A program made the position numbers and the translations under genes. 64,000 nucleotides of DNA, taken from Beijerinckiaceae bacterium. Its GTDB lineage: Bacteria; Pseudomonadota; Alphaproteobacteria; Rhizobiales; Beijerinckiaceae. Shown here in pieces: positions 25,102-34,726 of this stretch. The stretch spans positions 1,426,001 to 1,490,000 of the forward strand of contig CP024846.1 of NCBI GenBank assembly GCA_004564215.1, in the 5' to 3' direction. The notes below the pieces were generated by a model. That model made no database searches and was not told the DNA's origin. It saw only the letters and a list, made by a program, of their open reading frames with translations. The stretch's first letter is position 1. Each line of letters opens with the position of its first letter.

Positions 25102-26115
25102 TTGGGCGTTGTCATCCCCCTCGAAGAAAAAACTCAGGAACCCAGCATCGACAAGCTGCTGGACTTGGTGACGACGGACATGGACCGCGTCAATCAGACG
25201 ATCTTGTCCCGTGCCGCCTCGGACGTCACGATGATCCCCGAGGTCGCCAACCATCTGATATCCTCGGGGGGCAAGCGGCTACGTCCCATGCTGACTTTGG
25301 CCACCGCCGGACTTTGCGGCTATGCCGGATCCGGCCATATCAAGCTCGCCGCCTCGGTCGAATTCATGCATACGGCCACTTTGCTCCACGACGATGTGGT
25401 GGACGAAAGCGATATGCGCCGGGGCAAACTTGCGGCGCGTATGCTCTGGGGCAATGAGGCAAGCGTTCTCGTCGGCGATTTCCTGCTCGGCCAGGCCTTC
25501 AAGATGATGGTGGAGGTTGGGTCCCTGCCCTGCCTCGATGTTCTCTCGACCGCCGCCGCGGTTATCGCCGAAGGCGAGGTCATGCAGCTTTCCGCCGCCA
25601 AGGACACCGAGACCAGCGAGGATGATTATCTGGCGGTGATTCGGGCCAAGACGGCGGCTCTCTTCGGGGCCGCGTCGGAAGTCGGCGCCTTGCTCGGCCA
25701 ACGGCCAAGGCCCGAAATTGCCGCCTGCCGGGGCTACGGCCTAAATCTCGGAATCGCTTTTCAGCTGATCGACGATGCACTGGACTATGGCGGGACATCG
25801 GCCAAGCTTGGCAAGAATATCGGCGATGACTTCCGTGAGGGGAAAATCACCCTCCCAATAGTCCTGTCGTTCCGCCGCGGTTCGCAGAAGCAGCGGGAAT
25901 TCTGGCGCCGGACCCTTGAACAGGGCGAGATCGTCGACGGAGATCTCGAGACCGCGATTGCGACCATGCATAAGCACCGGGCGCTGGAGGACACGATCGA
26001 GCGAGCCCGCCATTATGGGGCCATGGCCCGCGATGCCCTGGAGCTTTTTCCGCCGTCGCCGTGGAAGTTTGCTTTGAGCGACGTTGTGGATTTCTGCGTC
26101 GGCCGCGCCTATTGA
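25102..26115 (+). CDS. ispB: Long-chain polyprenyl (octaprenyl) diphosphate synthase
   Basis: A trans-isoprenyl diphosphate synthase of about 337 residues. The first aspartate-rich motif is LLHDDVVDESDMRRG and the second QLIDDALDYGG; GKNIGDDFREGKITLP is also typical of IspB. The family condenses IPP onto farnesyl diphosphate to make the C40-C50 side chain of ubiquinone. There is no ATG at the expected place: I propose the TTG at 25102 (GGAG 8 nt upstream), with a GTG at 25075 as the alternative. It forms a divergent pair with the DUF2007-trmN6 unit. Product length cannot be read directly. Confidence 0.9.
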   Translation: MGVVIPLEEKTQEPSIDKLLDLVTTDMDRVNQTILSRAASDVTMIPEVANHLISSGGKRLRPMLTLATAGLCGYAGSGHIKLAASVEFMHTATLLHDDVVDESDMRRGKLAARMLWGNEASVLVGDFLLGQAFKMMVEVGSLPCLDVLSTAAAVIAEGEVMQLSAAKDTETSEDDYLAVIRAKTAALFGAASEVGALLGQRPRPEIAACRGYGLNLGIAFQLIDDALDYGGTSAKLGKNIGDDFREGKITLPIVLSFRRGSQKQREFWRRTLEQGEIVDGDLETAIATMHKHRALEDTIERARHYGAMARDALELFPPSPWKFALSDVVDFCVGRAY

Positions 26116-26305
26116 TCCTGTGGATTGCTAAGGTCTAGCTTTCGCCCGGGATGCGCCCAAGGCTGAAATTGACCCATCCTGGCACAGCGACCCGCGCGCG
26201 CTGGTAACCTATTCTCAAGCTTACGCAACAACAATGCGGTTCCAAAAGGCCGGCCGATCGCCGTCCTGAAAGCGGCATGCGCCATGCCGATGAGCTTGGG
26301 ACCCC

Positions 26306-27544
26306 ATGGCTGGTTCGCGGATTGGTTGGGCGGCGGGCGCCGTCGCGCCCTGGTGTCTCGGGATGGCACTGGCCGTCTCGATAAGCGCAGATGCCGGACA
26401 GGAAGCCTCGTCCGGCGCCTCTCTGGCACCCTTATCATTGCGCGCCCAAGCCGCTCCAGCGCTGCTAGTTCCCCCGTCGATTGTCTCCCTCGGCATTGAT
26501 TTTAATATGTTTTCCGGCAAAGCCCGCAAGCTCTTGCGGGAGGCGAGCCTTTCAATTGGCGATGACGATGAATTCAAGCGGCTCCCGGATGAGATCGAAC
26601 CCCGCGCTGATGTGAAGCACAATGCGCAAATTTTTCCGTCGGTGGATCGGAGCCACAAGGGCGATCCTTTCGTCGGTTTGAGGCCGACCTTCGATTCAAA
26701 ACTCAGGGAATTGGGCGGTGTCGCCTATCTCCGTGCCCATGATTTGATCTTCCATCACGACGAAACGGGACCGACCGGTGGTTTTGCGTTTCTCGATGGA
26801 GACGTGGCGGGTCCGGACAGCGTGGCCTCCTTCGAATCATGGCCGGATGGCGAAAGTCCGACTACGGCACATTCGATCGCGGATGCATCGCCGCGCCCGG
26901 AGAGCACACCCATGACCATGCGGCCGGCCGCCGTGAACGAGCGGCAGATCCAGGGAGCGACGCCCGCGACCCGCCGCGCGGTCGGGCTCGGATCGACCAC
27001 GCCCGCCCCGGCCGATTCAACCCCGATCGAGGTCGTTGCTCTCCCTTCGGGACGAGGATTGTCGGCCCCGGCCATGAGTGAGGCCCCGGCTTCCGAGGCT
27101 CGCCCCAATTACGCGGCGCTGGTCGATCAGGATACATCCGCGCGCGAAAAACGCTGCCTTGCCCAAGCTATTTATTTCGAAGCGCGCAGTGAATCCGAAG
27201 AAGGCCAGGCCGCCGTGGCGCAGGTTGTGTTGAACCGCGTTTCAAGTGGCCTTTATCCGGCCTCAATTTGCGGCGTGGTGTTCCAGAACCGCCGGCGCTA
27301 TCACGCCTGCCAATTCTCTTTCGCGTGCGAAGGCAGATCGTTGCGGGTCGCCGACCAGGACGCGTGGCAACGGGCGGTTCGGATTGCCGATGAGGTCTCC
27401 AACGGCCAGACTTACGTTTCGGATATTGGCAACTCAACCCATTATCATGCGAATTATGTCCGGCCCCGCTGGGCAAGAAGACTTGAAAAAATGGACGTAA
27501 TTGGGCATCATATCTTTTATAAGCTAAGGCCTGGGCAGACATAA
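26306..27544 (+). CDS. Cell-wall hydrolase, SleB family, with long N-terminal extension
   Basis: A 412-residue protein. The C-terminal ~135 residues are a SleB-type hydrolase domain: RCLAQAIYFEARSESEEGQA with the catalytic Glu, VAQVVLNRVSSGLYP, CQFSFACEG and HYHANYVRPRWARRLEK. SleB proteins cleave the glycan strand of peptidoglycan. The N-terminal ~30 residues contain a hydrophobic segment (WAAGAVAPWCLGMALAVSISA) that is probably a signal or anchor. The ~240 residues between are Pro/Ala/Thr-rich and low in conservation. Non-sporulating alphaproteobacteria use such enzymes for wall remodelling. Confidence 0.85.
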   Translation: MAGSRIGWAAGAVAPWCLGMALAVSISADAGQEASSGASLAPLSLRAQAAPALLVPPSIVSLGIDFNMFSGKARKLLREASLSIGDDDEFKRLPDEIEPRADVKHNAQIFPSVDRSHKGDPFVGLRPTFDSKLRELGGVAYLRAHDLIFHHDETGPTGGFAFLDGDVAGPDSVASFESWPDGESPTTAHSIADASPRPESTPMTMRPAAVNERQIQGATPATRRAVGLGSTTPAPADSTPIEVVALPSGRGLSAPAMSEAPASEARPNYAALVDQDTSAREKRCLAQAIYFEARSESEEGQAAVAQVVLNRVSSGLYPASICGVVFQNRRRYHACQFSFACEGRSLRVADQDAWQRAVRIADEVSNGQTYVSDIGNSTHYHANYVRPRWARRLEKMDVIGHHIFYKLRPGQT

Positions 27545-27877
27545 TCATCGCAAATTCGTGCCGGCCATTTGGATTCCATGCCAGTTTTGGTTTCACGATG
27601 CACCGGCGGCCGTTTAACGAGCTGTCTCGCAAAACTGCAGCGAGATGGCAGATGGCCGACGCAAACTGTTCCGAGACCCATGTCAGGTTTCGTGATAGAC
27701 GCGACGCGGCCTTGCGCATGAGGCGGCTGGGTCGCTTTCGGCCTTGACCGGTTCTCAGAAACTCGCAAGGTTCGAACCCCGCCAGGCCAACGCAAAACGG
27801 CCATGTTCATCGTGGAAGTTCGCGCGATCGAGCCTCGACGGCCGGATTTAATCGTTCTTGCACGGAAAGACCGTCAA
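27545..27877. other. Intergenic region, 333 bp
   Basis: No convincing gene. A tRNA T-arm-like stretch (GGTTCGAACCCC near 27769-27780) does not fold into a tRNA. The last ~75 bp before 27878 are in frame with the TPR gene and could extend it. It presumably contains the TPR gene promoter. Confidence 0.4.
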
Positions 27878-29680
27878 ATGCCGATCGTTTTGAAATTCGT
27901 TGAGAAATTTCACGGCTGGCCCATTCGCCGCTTTGCTTCTTTTGCGTTCGTTTTTTTCTTTATGCCGGCATTGTTGCTCGTCGGCGCGCTTGCGACAGCT
28001 GAAGCCCGCGCACGGGAGAATTTAGCCGTCGCGGCCCCCTTCGAGGTTGGCGGAAGTCCCTCCGGAAATTATCTTGCGGCTCTTGTCGCCGGTGCTGAGC
28101 GCGACACCGTGGCGGCGGCGACTTTCTTTCGCGAGGCGCTGCGGTATGACCCCCGCAACACCAAATTGCTCGAGCGCGCTTTTGTCGCGGCGATCTCCAA
28201 CGGCAATATGCAGGATGCATTTGGCTTTGCGAACCGCCTGCTGGCGCAAGATCCGAACAATAGTCTGGCAAATCTGGCGCTCGGCATCAAAGCTATCAAA
28301 GCGAAGCAGTTTGACGCCGCGCGCGGTTATTTCGCAAAAGGCAGCGGCACCGGACAGCAACGCGACATTACCGCGACTTTGCTGACCGCATGGAGCTATG
28401 CGGGCTCCAAGAATACACGACGCGCCCTAAGCCTCGTCGACAAGCTGCACGGCGACAATTTCGGTGTTTTCAAGAATTACCATGCGGGCCTGATCGCCGA
28501 TGTCGCGAATGATCAGGCGGACGCCCTCAAGCGGATGAAGGCGGCCTACGCCACCGACAAGAACACTCTGCGTCTCGTCGATGCTTATGCCCGCTTCATG
28601 GCTCGCCGCGGCGACCGTGACGAAGCCATTCGCGCCTATGAGGCGTTCGACCAAATTCTGCCCAACCATCCGATCATCGCGTCGGCGCTCGCCGACGTCA
28701 AAGCCGGCAAGCCCGTCCCCCCGCTGGTCGCGGATGCGGAGCAAGGGGCGGCGGAAGTACTCTACGGACTTGGTGCCGCCGGTGGCCAGCAAGGCGATGA
28801 ACTTGCCGCCATGATCTATCTGCGGCTGGCGCTCTACCTCACCCCGCACAACAGCCTCGCCATCATAACCTTGGGCGACATCTACGAGCGCATCAAGCAG
28901 AACGAACAAGCGATCGACGTGTATGAAATGGTGCGGGAAAACGATCCCCTGCGCACCACGGCCGACATTCAAACCGGCCAGATCCTCGAAGCGCTTGGCC
29001 GCCCGGAAGAAGCGGCAAAATATCTCGCACGCATCGTCGATGAAAATCCCAAGAATGAGGACGCCTTGTCCGCGCTTGGCAATCTCCAGCGCGCGCACAA
29101 ACAATATGGCGAGGCGATCGCCACCTATTCACGCGCCTTGGCCGAGACGAGCAAGCCCGCCAAGGCGACATGGCCAATCTATTACTTCCGTGGGATTTCC
29201 TACGAGCGGGTGAAGAAATGGCCCGAGGCGGAAGCCGACCTCGTGCAAGCGCTCGCGCTCTATCCGGACCAGCCTCTCGTCTTGAACTATCTTGGCTACA
29301 GCTGGGTCGATCAAGGCATGAACCTCGACGAAGCTTTCAACATGCTGCGCCGCGCCGTCGAGTTGCGGCCGACCGACGGATATATCGTCGATAGCCTCGG
29401 CTGGGCCAATTATAAACTTGGCCGCCTCGATGAAGCGGTCAAGGAACTTGAGCGCGCCATCGACCTCAAACCCTCCGATCCCGTGATCAATGATCATCTG
29501 GGCGATGCCTATTGGCGGGTCGGACGCAAACTCGAGGCGCATTTCCAATGGAATCACGCGCGCGACCTCGATCCGGAGCCCGATGACAAGGTCAAGATCC
29601 TGCGTAAAATCGAGCATGGCCTCGACGAAGAAGGACTTCCAGCCGCCGCTGAAGCCGATCCGAAAAAAAACGGAGGCTGA
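27878..29680 (+). CDS. Exported tetratricopeptide-repeat protein
   Basis: A 600-residue protein, probably starting at the ATG at 27878 (MPIVLKFVEKFHGWPIRRF). It has an extended hydrophobic signal/anchor (FASFAFVFFFMPALLLVGALATAEA). The rest is many TPR-like helix pairs, clearest at LALGIKAIKAKQFDAARGYF, AEVLYGLGAAGGQQGDELAA and the last two repeats (LNYLGYSWVDQGMNLDEAF; VDSLGWANYKLGRLDEAVKE). TPRs mediate protein-protein contacts; this family resembles exported TPR proteins found near ispE in Rhizobiales. A role in the envelope or polysaccharide export is a guess. It reads towards ispE 137 bp downstream. Confidence 0.8.
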   Translation: MPIVLKFVEKFHGWPIRRFASFAFVFFFMPALLLVGALATAEARARENLAVAAPFEVGGSPSGNYLAALVAGAERDTVAAATFFREALRYDPRNTKLLERAFVAAISNGNMQDAFGFANRLLAQDPNNSLANLALGIKAIKAKQFDAARGYFAKGSGTGQQRDITATLLTAWSYAGSKNTRRALSLVDKLHGDNFGVFKNYHAGLIADVANDQADALKRMKAAYATDKNTLRLVDAYARFMARRGDRDEAIRAYEAFDQILPNHPIIASALADVKAGKPVPPLVADAEQGAAEVLYGLGAAGGQQGDELAAMIYLRLALYLTPHNSLAIITLGDIYERIKQNEQAIDVYEMVRENDPLRTTADIQTGQILEALGRPEEAAKYLARIVDENPKNEDALSALGNLQRAHKQYGEAIATYSRALAETSKPAKATWPIYYFRGISYERVKKWPEAEADLVQALALYPDQPLVLNYLGYSWVDQGMNLDEAFNMLRRAVELRPTDGYIVDSLGWANYKLGRLDEAVKELERAIDLKPSDPVINDHLGDAYWRVGRKLEAHFQWNHARDLDPEPDDKVKILRKIEHGLDEEGLPAAAEADPKKNGG

Positions 29681-29817
29681 TGTCCGATGGCGGCCGTAAG
29701 CGTGCGAGCCTCCGCGGTGCGGAATGCCAGAGCTCTTGTCGCGAACGAAAAATTTGAGGCATTGGTGGCGATCCAGTCCGGGCGCGCCTGTTGATCCTGA
29801 GCAAGGTAAGCAGCGCC

Positions 29818-30693
29818 GTGCCTCGCCTTTCAACCGAACGCGCGCCCGCGAAGATCAATCTCACCTTGCATATCGTCGGCCGCGGCGCCGACGGTTGGCA
29901 CGCGCTTGAAAGCCTGGTCGCTTTTTCGCGCGGGGGCGACACGCTCACCTTTGCCGAGGGCCAACCCCTAGCTCTTTCGATCGAGGGTCCGACCGCAGCG
30001 GCTTCGGGCACACTCAACGACAATCTCGTCTTGCGCGCCGCGCGCAACTTCGCCGACTTTTATCCGGGGGCCAGGCTCGGCGCCTTCCATCTCCGCAAGC
30101 GTTTACCCGTGGCGGCTGGATTGGGAGGGGGATCGTCGGACGCGGCAGCCGCCCTGCGGTTGCTTGCCCGCGCCAATGGCCTATCGATCGAGGATGCGCC
30201 CGTGATTGACGCCGCGCGCGCAACCGGGTCCGATGTTCCGGTTTGCCTGGCAAAGCGTGCGCGCGTGATGCAGGGCAAGGGCGAGCAACTCGGTCCTTTG
30301 CTCGCGCTGCCGCCGCTCATCGGCCTGATGGTCAATCCGGGTGTCCCTGTCGCGACCGCAAGCGTTTTTTCGCGCATGAATATTACGCGTGGCACGGCAA
30401 CCGGCTTCGGTGGTCACCCGGACCTTTATCCGGGAATGGCCATGGATTCGTTGATCGCCGCCCTGCGCAAAGGCCGCAACGACATGGAAGGGGCGGCCTG
30501 CCGGCTTGCCCCCGTGATCGGCGACGTCCTTTCGATTCTCTCGGCCGCGCCCGGATGCCGCCTCGCCCGGATGTCCGGTTCAGGCGCCACCTGCTTTGCG
30601 CTGTTCAAGGATTGCCGCTCGGCCGCGCGCGCCAAGAAGGCAATTCTTCGCGCGCATCCGTCCTGGTGGGCAAAGGCTTGCGTCTTGAATTGA
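29818..30693 (+). CDS. ispE: 4-diphosphocytidyl-2-C-methyl-D-erythritol kinase
   Basis: A 291-residue GHMP kinase of the MEP pathway to isopentenyl diphosphate. It has the start motif APAKINLTLHIVGRGADGWH, the glycine-rich phosphate loop LPVAAGLGGGSSDAAAAL, catalytic Asp in GSDVPVCL, and the C-terminal GHMP motif MSGSGATCFAL. I propose the GTG at 29818 as start (AAGG upstream); a TTG at 29791 is possible. It supplies precursors for the prenyl synthase encoded at 25.1 kb. It follows the TPR gene on the same strand. Confidence 0.92.
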   Translation: MPRLSTERAPAKINLTLHIVGRGADGWHALESLVAFSRGGDTLTFAEGQPLALSIEGPTAAASGTLNDNLVLRAARNFADFYPGARLGAFHLRKRLPVAAGLGGGSSDAAAALRLLARANGLSIEDAPVIDAARATGSDVPVCLAKRARVMQGKGEQLGPLLALPPLIGLMVNPGVPVATASVFSRMNITRGTATGFGGHPDLYPGMAMDSLIAALRKGRNDMEGAACRLAPVIGDVLSILSAAPGCRLARMSGSGATCFALFKDCRSAARAKKAILRAHPSWWAKACVLN

Positions 30694-30767
30694 ATCGCTT
30701 GTTTGCAAACTGCGATTAAGACCCAATGCGTGACACTTGGCGTTGTGGCAAATCGCTGCCCCGCTCC

Positions 30768-32030
30768 CTAGGCAGCCGCGGGCTCCATCAAGGTTTTGAG
30801 CGACACCGATTCATCCGCGAGGCGGCTGGCCGCGACCCGCGCCCTGTCGCCGACAAGCCGTTTCGCGGCCAGGAACTCGCCCAGCCGATTGACCGAATCG
30901 GCCGCGATGACCTGCCCATCCCGCAGATAGAAAGCGATAAAGGACGAGGTGTCCATCCGGCCCCGGATCGCCAGCTCCTCATATCCGTCGGACAGGCCAA
31001 CCATCTGCAGTTTGAGCCCATATTGATCCGACCAGAACCACGGCGCTGTCGCCGCAGGAACTGGTTTTCCCGTGATCGATGCGGCAACCGCACGCGCTTG
31101 TTCGAGCGCATTCGGGACGGACTCGATTCGTATTCTCTGCTGAAGAAAGCCGTGATTGGCATGCATCGCGCAGTCGCCGATGGCATAAATATCGGGATCG
31201 TTGGTGCGGCTTTCCTGATCGACGACAATGCCCCCATCGACGACGAGGCTGGCCTTCTCGGCGAGTTCAGTATTGGGGACAAGACCGATGCCGACCAGCA
31301 CAAAATCAGCCGCAAAGGATTGACCGTCGTCACATTCCACCGCGCCGACACCGGTGCCGTCCGGGCCCGCGGTAAAATCGACAACCGTCACATCCGTGCG
31401 GATGTCGACGCCCGCTTCGCGATGAATACGTTCGTAGAATTTCGAAAGATCGGGCGCCGTGACCCGCGCCAGCACCCGTGGCGCCCCTTCGAGCACGGTG
31501 ACCGCGAGGCCCCGCTTGACTGCGACAGCCGCGACTTCAAGCCCAACATAGCCGCCGCCAACGACCACGAGTCGCCGGCCGGCCTCGATGAGCGGCTGCA
31601 GCACTTCGACGTCGGCAATCGTGCGAAGATAAAGAACATTGCGCAAATTCGCGCCTGGCACCGGCAGTTCGCGGGCGCGGCCCCCCGTCGCTATCACGAG
31701 CTTGTCGTAACTAAGGGGCGGACCGCCTTCGAGCAAAAGCTTTTTTCCGCTGCGGTCGATCTCGTTGACGCGAACCCCGAGCCGCATTTCCACTTGCGCT
31801 TTTTCATAGGCAACCGCCGCCTTGTAAATCAGCGCGTCGGCACCGATCTCGCGGGCAAGAAATGCCTTCGACAAAGGCGGCCGCATATAGGGAAGATGTT
31901 TCTCCTCGCCGATGAGGACGATGCGGCCTTTGAACCTGTTCTGGCGCAGCAGAGTCGCGACCTCGCCGCCCGCCTGACCGCCGCCGATAATGGCGACCGT
32001 CGATGCGGCGCCGAGCTGAGTTGAATCCAT
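30768..32030 (-). CDS. FAD-dependent ferredoxin/rubredoxin reductase-like oxidoreductase
   Basis: A 420-residue flavoprotein. It has the FAD-binding GxGxxG motif VAIIGGGQAGGEVA, the NAD-binding VVVGGGYVGLEVA and the ATGGRARELP segment. The second FAD motif is DIYAIGDCAMH, and the C-terminal reductase domain contains PWFWSDQYGLKLQMVGL. It resembles BphA4/rhodocoxin-type NADH:ferredoxin reductases that feed monooxygenases or dioxygenases. No ferredoxin or oxygenase gene is nearby, so the electron partner is unknown. The start is the ATG at 32030 (a GTG at 32033 adds one residue). A short palindrome lies 54-66 bp upstream of the 32033 GTG. Confidence 0.88.
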   Translation of the reverse strand: MDSTQLGAASTVAIIGGGQAGGEVATLLRQNRFKGRIVLIGEEKHLPYMRPPLSKAFLAREIGADALIYKAAVAYEKAQVEMRLGVRVNEIDRSGKKLLLEGGPPLSYDKLVIATGGRARELPVPGANLRNVLYLRTIADVEVLQPLIEAGRRLVVVGGGYVGLEVAAVAVKRGLAVTVLEGAPRVLARVTAPDLSKFYERIHREAGVDIRTDVTVVDFTAGPDGTGVGAVECDDGQSFAADFVLVGIGLVPNTELAEKASLVVDGGIVVDQESRTNDPDIYAIGDCAMHANHGFLQQRIRIESVPNALEQARAVAASITGKPVPAATAPWFWSDQYGLKLQMVGLSDGYEELAIRGRMDTSSFIAFYLRDGQVIAADSVNRLGEFLAAKRLVGDRARVAASRLADESVSLKTLMEPAAA

Positions 32031-32086
32031 CACTTAATCAAATTCCCGTAAGACCCTGCGTGAAGCCTGGATCATAGGCAAAGCCA

Positions 32087-32099
32087 GTTGCATTGCAAC
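32087..32099. promoter_or_regulatory. Short palindrome upstream of the flavoprotein gene
   Basis: GTTGCA (32087-32092), one central T, then TGCAAC (32094-32099): a perfect 6-bp inverted repeat in the 156-bp gap upstream of the reductase gene. Its position fits an operator. No matching regulator is adjacent. Confidence 0.35.
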
Positions 32100-32189
32100 A
32101 AACCGCCCGGTCTCAAGGTGCCATTCTCTAGATCGGCGCGGCAAAAAAGAAAAGATTTGATGGAAGACAAGGCGTCGGGCGCTGCCCTG

Positions 32190-32975
32190 TCATTCCTTGA
32201 AGGCACGCGACAAATTGCTTGCCCCGGCAAAGGCCTTCTCCTGAGCGGCGTCGATGCGCGCCGAGGACAGGTCAAGATCGTCGACATTCGTATGAGCGAG
32301 GATCGCGCCGCGAAAATCGGCACCCCCCGCCTCGGCGCCGGCAAGAGACGCCCCCGCAAAATTCACGCCGGACATATTCGAAAACTGCAGATCGGCGCGC
32401 CCGAGTTTCGCATTTTCAAAATCCGCACCGCGGAGATCCGCCGATTTCATGACCGTTCGCATAAGCCCCATAGATTGGTTCTTCATGTCGGCGGCGAGAT
32501 TGGCGTCCTTGAACTTGGCGTTGCGCAAACTGGCACGCGACAGATCGGCGGCGATGCGGGCGGCCGAAAGATCTGCGCCGTCGAATTTGGCCTCCTGCAT
32601 TTGGCTCGCAAAGAGATTGGCACCGCGAAGGCTTGCGCCCGAAAAATCGGCTGCAACAGCCCAGGCCTGATCGAACACCGCGCCGTCAAGCTTAGTCTTC
32701 GACAGATTGGCCTTGTTCAACCGCGCGGCGCGGAAATTGGCGTTGGAGAAATCAAGCCCGGACAGATCCAGCCCATTGAGACTCTTGCCGGAGAAGTCGG
32801 CGCCCGCCGGCGCGGCCCTCAGGCTTGCCTCGACCTCGACCCTGGTCATCTCGGCGGAGGAAAAACGGGGGCTGGAAAGATCGACATGACGCATCATGTC
32901 CTGTGCCTGCGTGGCCGCCGTCGCAAGCCAAGCCGAGGCCGCAACGCGGACGATCCATTGAAGGCCGTTTTCCAC
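32190..32975 (-). CDS. Exported pentapeptide-repeat protein
   Basis: A 261-residue protein with a signal-like N-terminus (VRVAASAWLATAATQAQ). From about residue 55 there are continuous A(D/N)LxX-type pentapeptides: ADFSG, LDLSG, LDFSN, ANFRA, ARLNK, ANLSK, TKLDG and so on, interrupted near residue 170 by an MKNQSMGLMRTVMK segment and continuing to about 240. Such repeats fold as a right-handed quadrilateral beta-helix. Cytoplasmic relatives (Qnr/MfpA) mimic DNA; an exported one cannot protect gyrase, so its role is probably structural or in binding. It is divergent from aspA. Confidence 0.8.
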   Translation of the reverse strand: MENGLQWIVRVAASAWLATAATQAQDMMRHVDLSSPRFSSAEMTRVEVEASLRAAPAGADFSGKSLNGLDLSGLDFSNANFRAARLNKANLSKTKLDGAVFDQAWAVAADFSGASLRGANLFASQMQEAKFDGADLSAARIAADLSRASLRNAKFKDANLAADMKNQSMGLMRTVMKSADLRGADFENAKLGRADLQFSNMSGVNFAGASLAGAEAGGADFRGAILAHTNVDDLDLSSARIDAAQEKAFAGASNLSRAFKE

Positions 32976-33208
32976 TTGTGATGCTCCCTGCCGAGTTCAT
33001 TCACTGAATTTTATTTTCTTGGGACAAGGATCGATCCACCAATTGGGCGGCTCAATTCCCGCGCAGTGACTATATAAGACTATCCGCGCCGCAACTGCCA
33101 TGGGTTACCTTGAGCGCCACCCCAATCAGCGGCACCGTCTCGATCGGTTCGGCCATGACCAGAGAAGCCCTCGAAATGCACCGTCGAACGTCAGGCCGGG
33201 AATTGCCG

Positions 33209-34714
33209 ATGAAAGACAGTTCCCTTCCAGACATCCACGCCACCCTCCAGCTTGCCGCCCCCCGCGCATTGGAGCTCGCCGCCGTCGCGACGAGGCGCGA
33301 GCATGACCTCCTCGGCGAGGCGGATGTTCCAGCCGATGCCTATTGGGGCATCCACACCCTGCGTGCGGTGGAGAATTTCCCGATCACCGGCATTCCGATC
33401 GGACATTTCCCCGAACTTGTACGCGCTTTGGCGCTGGTCAAGCAGGCGGCGGCGCGTGCCAACCGGCGCCTTAAACAGCTTCCGGCCGAGAAGGCGGATG
33501 CGATCGACCGAGCCTGCGATCTCATCGCCAAAGACCGGATCTATCTCGATCAATTCGTGGTCGATGCGGTGCAAGGCGGCGCCGGGACTTCGACCAACAT
33601 GAACGCCAATGAGGTCGTGGCCAATGTCGCGCTGGAGCTAATGGGACGCCGGCGCGGCGAGTATCACATTTTGCACCCGATCGACGACGTCAATATGGCG
33701 CAATCGACGAACGACGCCTATCCGACGGCGCTTCGGCTTTCCTTGATCTTCGCAACCGAGCCCCTCGTTCAGGCGATGAAAGAACTCGCCTACGCCTTCA
33801 AAGCCAAAGCGGTTGAATTCGCGGATGTGCTGAAGATCGGCCGCACCCAAATGCAGGATGCAGTGCCGATGACGCTCGGGCAGGAATTCGATGCGTTTCA
33901 CACGACCGTGAAGGAAGACATCGACCGCCTGCGGGAAGCCGTGGCGCTGTTTCGCGAGGTGAATCTCGGCGCGACGGCGATCGGCACCGGCATCACATCC
34001 GATGCCCGCTACGCTTCGCTTGCGGTGGAAGAATTGGCGCGCGCCTCTGGCGAGCCGATGGTGCTTGCCGCCAATTTGATCGAGGCAACCTCGGACATGG
34101 GCGCCTTTGTCCTGTTCTCCGGCGTGCTCAAGCGCGTAGCCGTGAAGCTTTCGAAGATTTGCAACGATCTGCGCCTGCTTTCCTCCGGCCCTCGGGCGGG
34201 TTTTGGGGAGATCCGTCTGCCGCCCGTTCAAGCCGGTTCTTCGATCATGCCCGGCAAGGTGAATCCGGTGATTCCGGAGGTCGTGAGTCAGGTTGCTTAT
34301 CTCGTCGTCGGCAATGATCTGACAGTCACGATGTGCGCCGAAGCGGGCCAACTTCAGCTCAATGCATTCGAGCCGACAATCGGCTATGCAATCCTCACCT
34401 CACTTCGTATGCTGACCGCCGCGATCGATACTTTGACCAAGCGCTGCATCAACGGCATTGAGGCCGATCGCGAACGCTGCCTCGACCTCGTCGAAAACAG
34501 CATCGGTCTCGTGACCGCGCTTGGGCCCGTGCTTGGCCACGAAACCTGCTCGCGCATCGCCCGTCGCGCCTTGGATGAAAAACGTAAGGTTTCGGAAATC
34601 GTGCTCGAAGAAGGCTTGTTGACAGAGGCAAGGCTCAACGAATTGCTTTTGCTCGAAGCGATGACACGGCCGTCACGAATCGCGATGACGGCCTCGGTGA
34701 AACCGAAGAGTTAG
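33209..34714 (+). CDS. aspA: Aspartate ammonia-lyase
   Basis: A fumarase/aspartase superfamily enzyme of about 501 residues. The aspartase N-terminal core TRREHDLLGEADVPADAYWG is present, with GAGTSTNMNANEVVANVA, TNDAYPTALR and the flexible SS-loop GSSIMPGKVNPVIPE bearing the catalytic Ser. It deaminates L-aspartate to fumarate and ammonia. Start choice is uncertain: I prefer the ATG at 33209 (GGGAA 6 nt upstream); ATGs at 33155 and 33176 and a TTG at 33110 are also in frame. It is convergent with the exported methyltransferase gene, with 12 bp between them. Confidence 0.93.
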   Translation: MKDSSLPDIHATLQLAAPRALELAAVATRREHDLLGEADVPADAYWGIHTLRAVENFPITGIPIGHFPELVRALALVKQAAARANRRLKQLPAEKADAIDRACDLIAKDRIYLDQFVVDAVQGGAGTSTNMNANEVVANVALELMGRRRGEYHILHPIDDVNMAQSTNDAYPTALRLSLIFATEPLVQAMKELAYAFKAKAVEFADVLKIGRTQMQDAVPMTLGQEFDAFHTTVKEDIDRLREAVALFREVNLGATAIGTGITSDARYASLAVEELARASGEPMVLAANLIEATSDMGAFVLFSGVLKRVAVKLSKICNDLRLLSSGPRAGFGEIRLPPVQAGSSIMPGKVNPVIPEVVSQVAYLVVGNDLTVTMCAEAGQLQLNAFEPTIGYAILTSLRMLTAAIDTLTKRCINGIEADRERCLDLVENSIGLVTALGPVLGHETCSRIARRALDEKRKVSEIVLEEGLLTEARLNELLLLEAMTRPSRIAMTASVKPKS

Positions 34715-34726
34715 AAGCCGGCCCTT

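Noticed and set aside
27764..27785. tRNA T-arm-like stretch (GGTTCGAACCCC)
   Set aside because: The flanking bases do not form the 5-bp T stem, and no acceptor, D or anticodon arms can be drawn on either strand.
30726..32024. 432-codon open frame antisense to the flavoprotein gene
   Set aside because: The opposite strand encodes a full two-motif flavoprotein; this frame is a shadow caused by codon bias.
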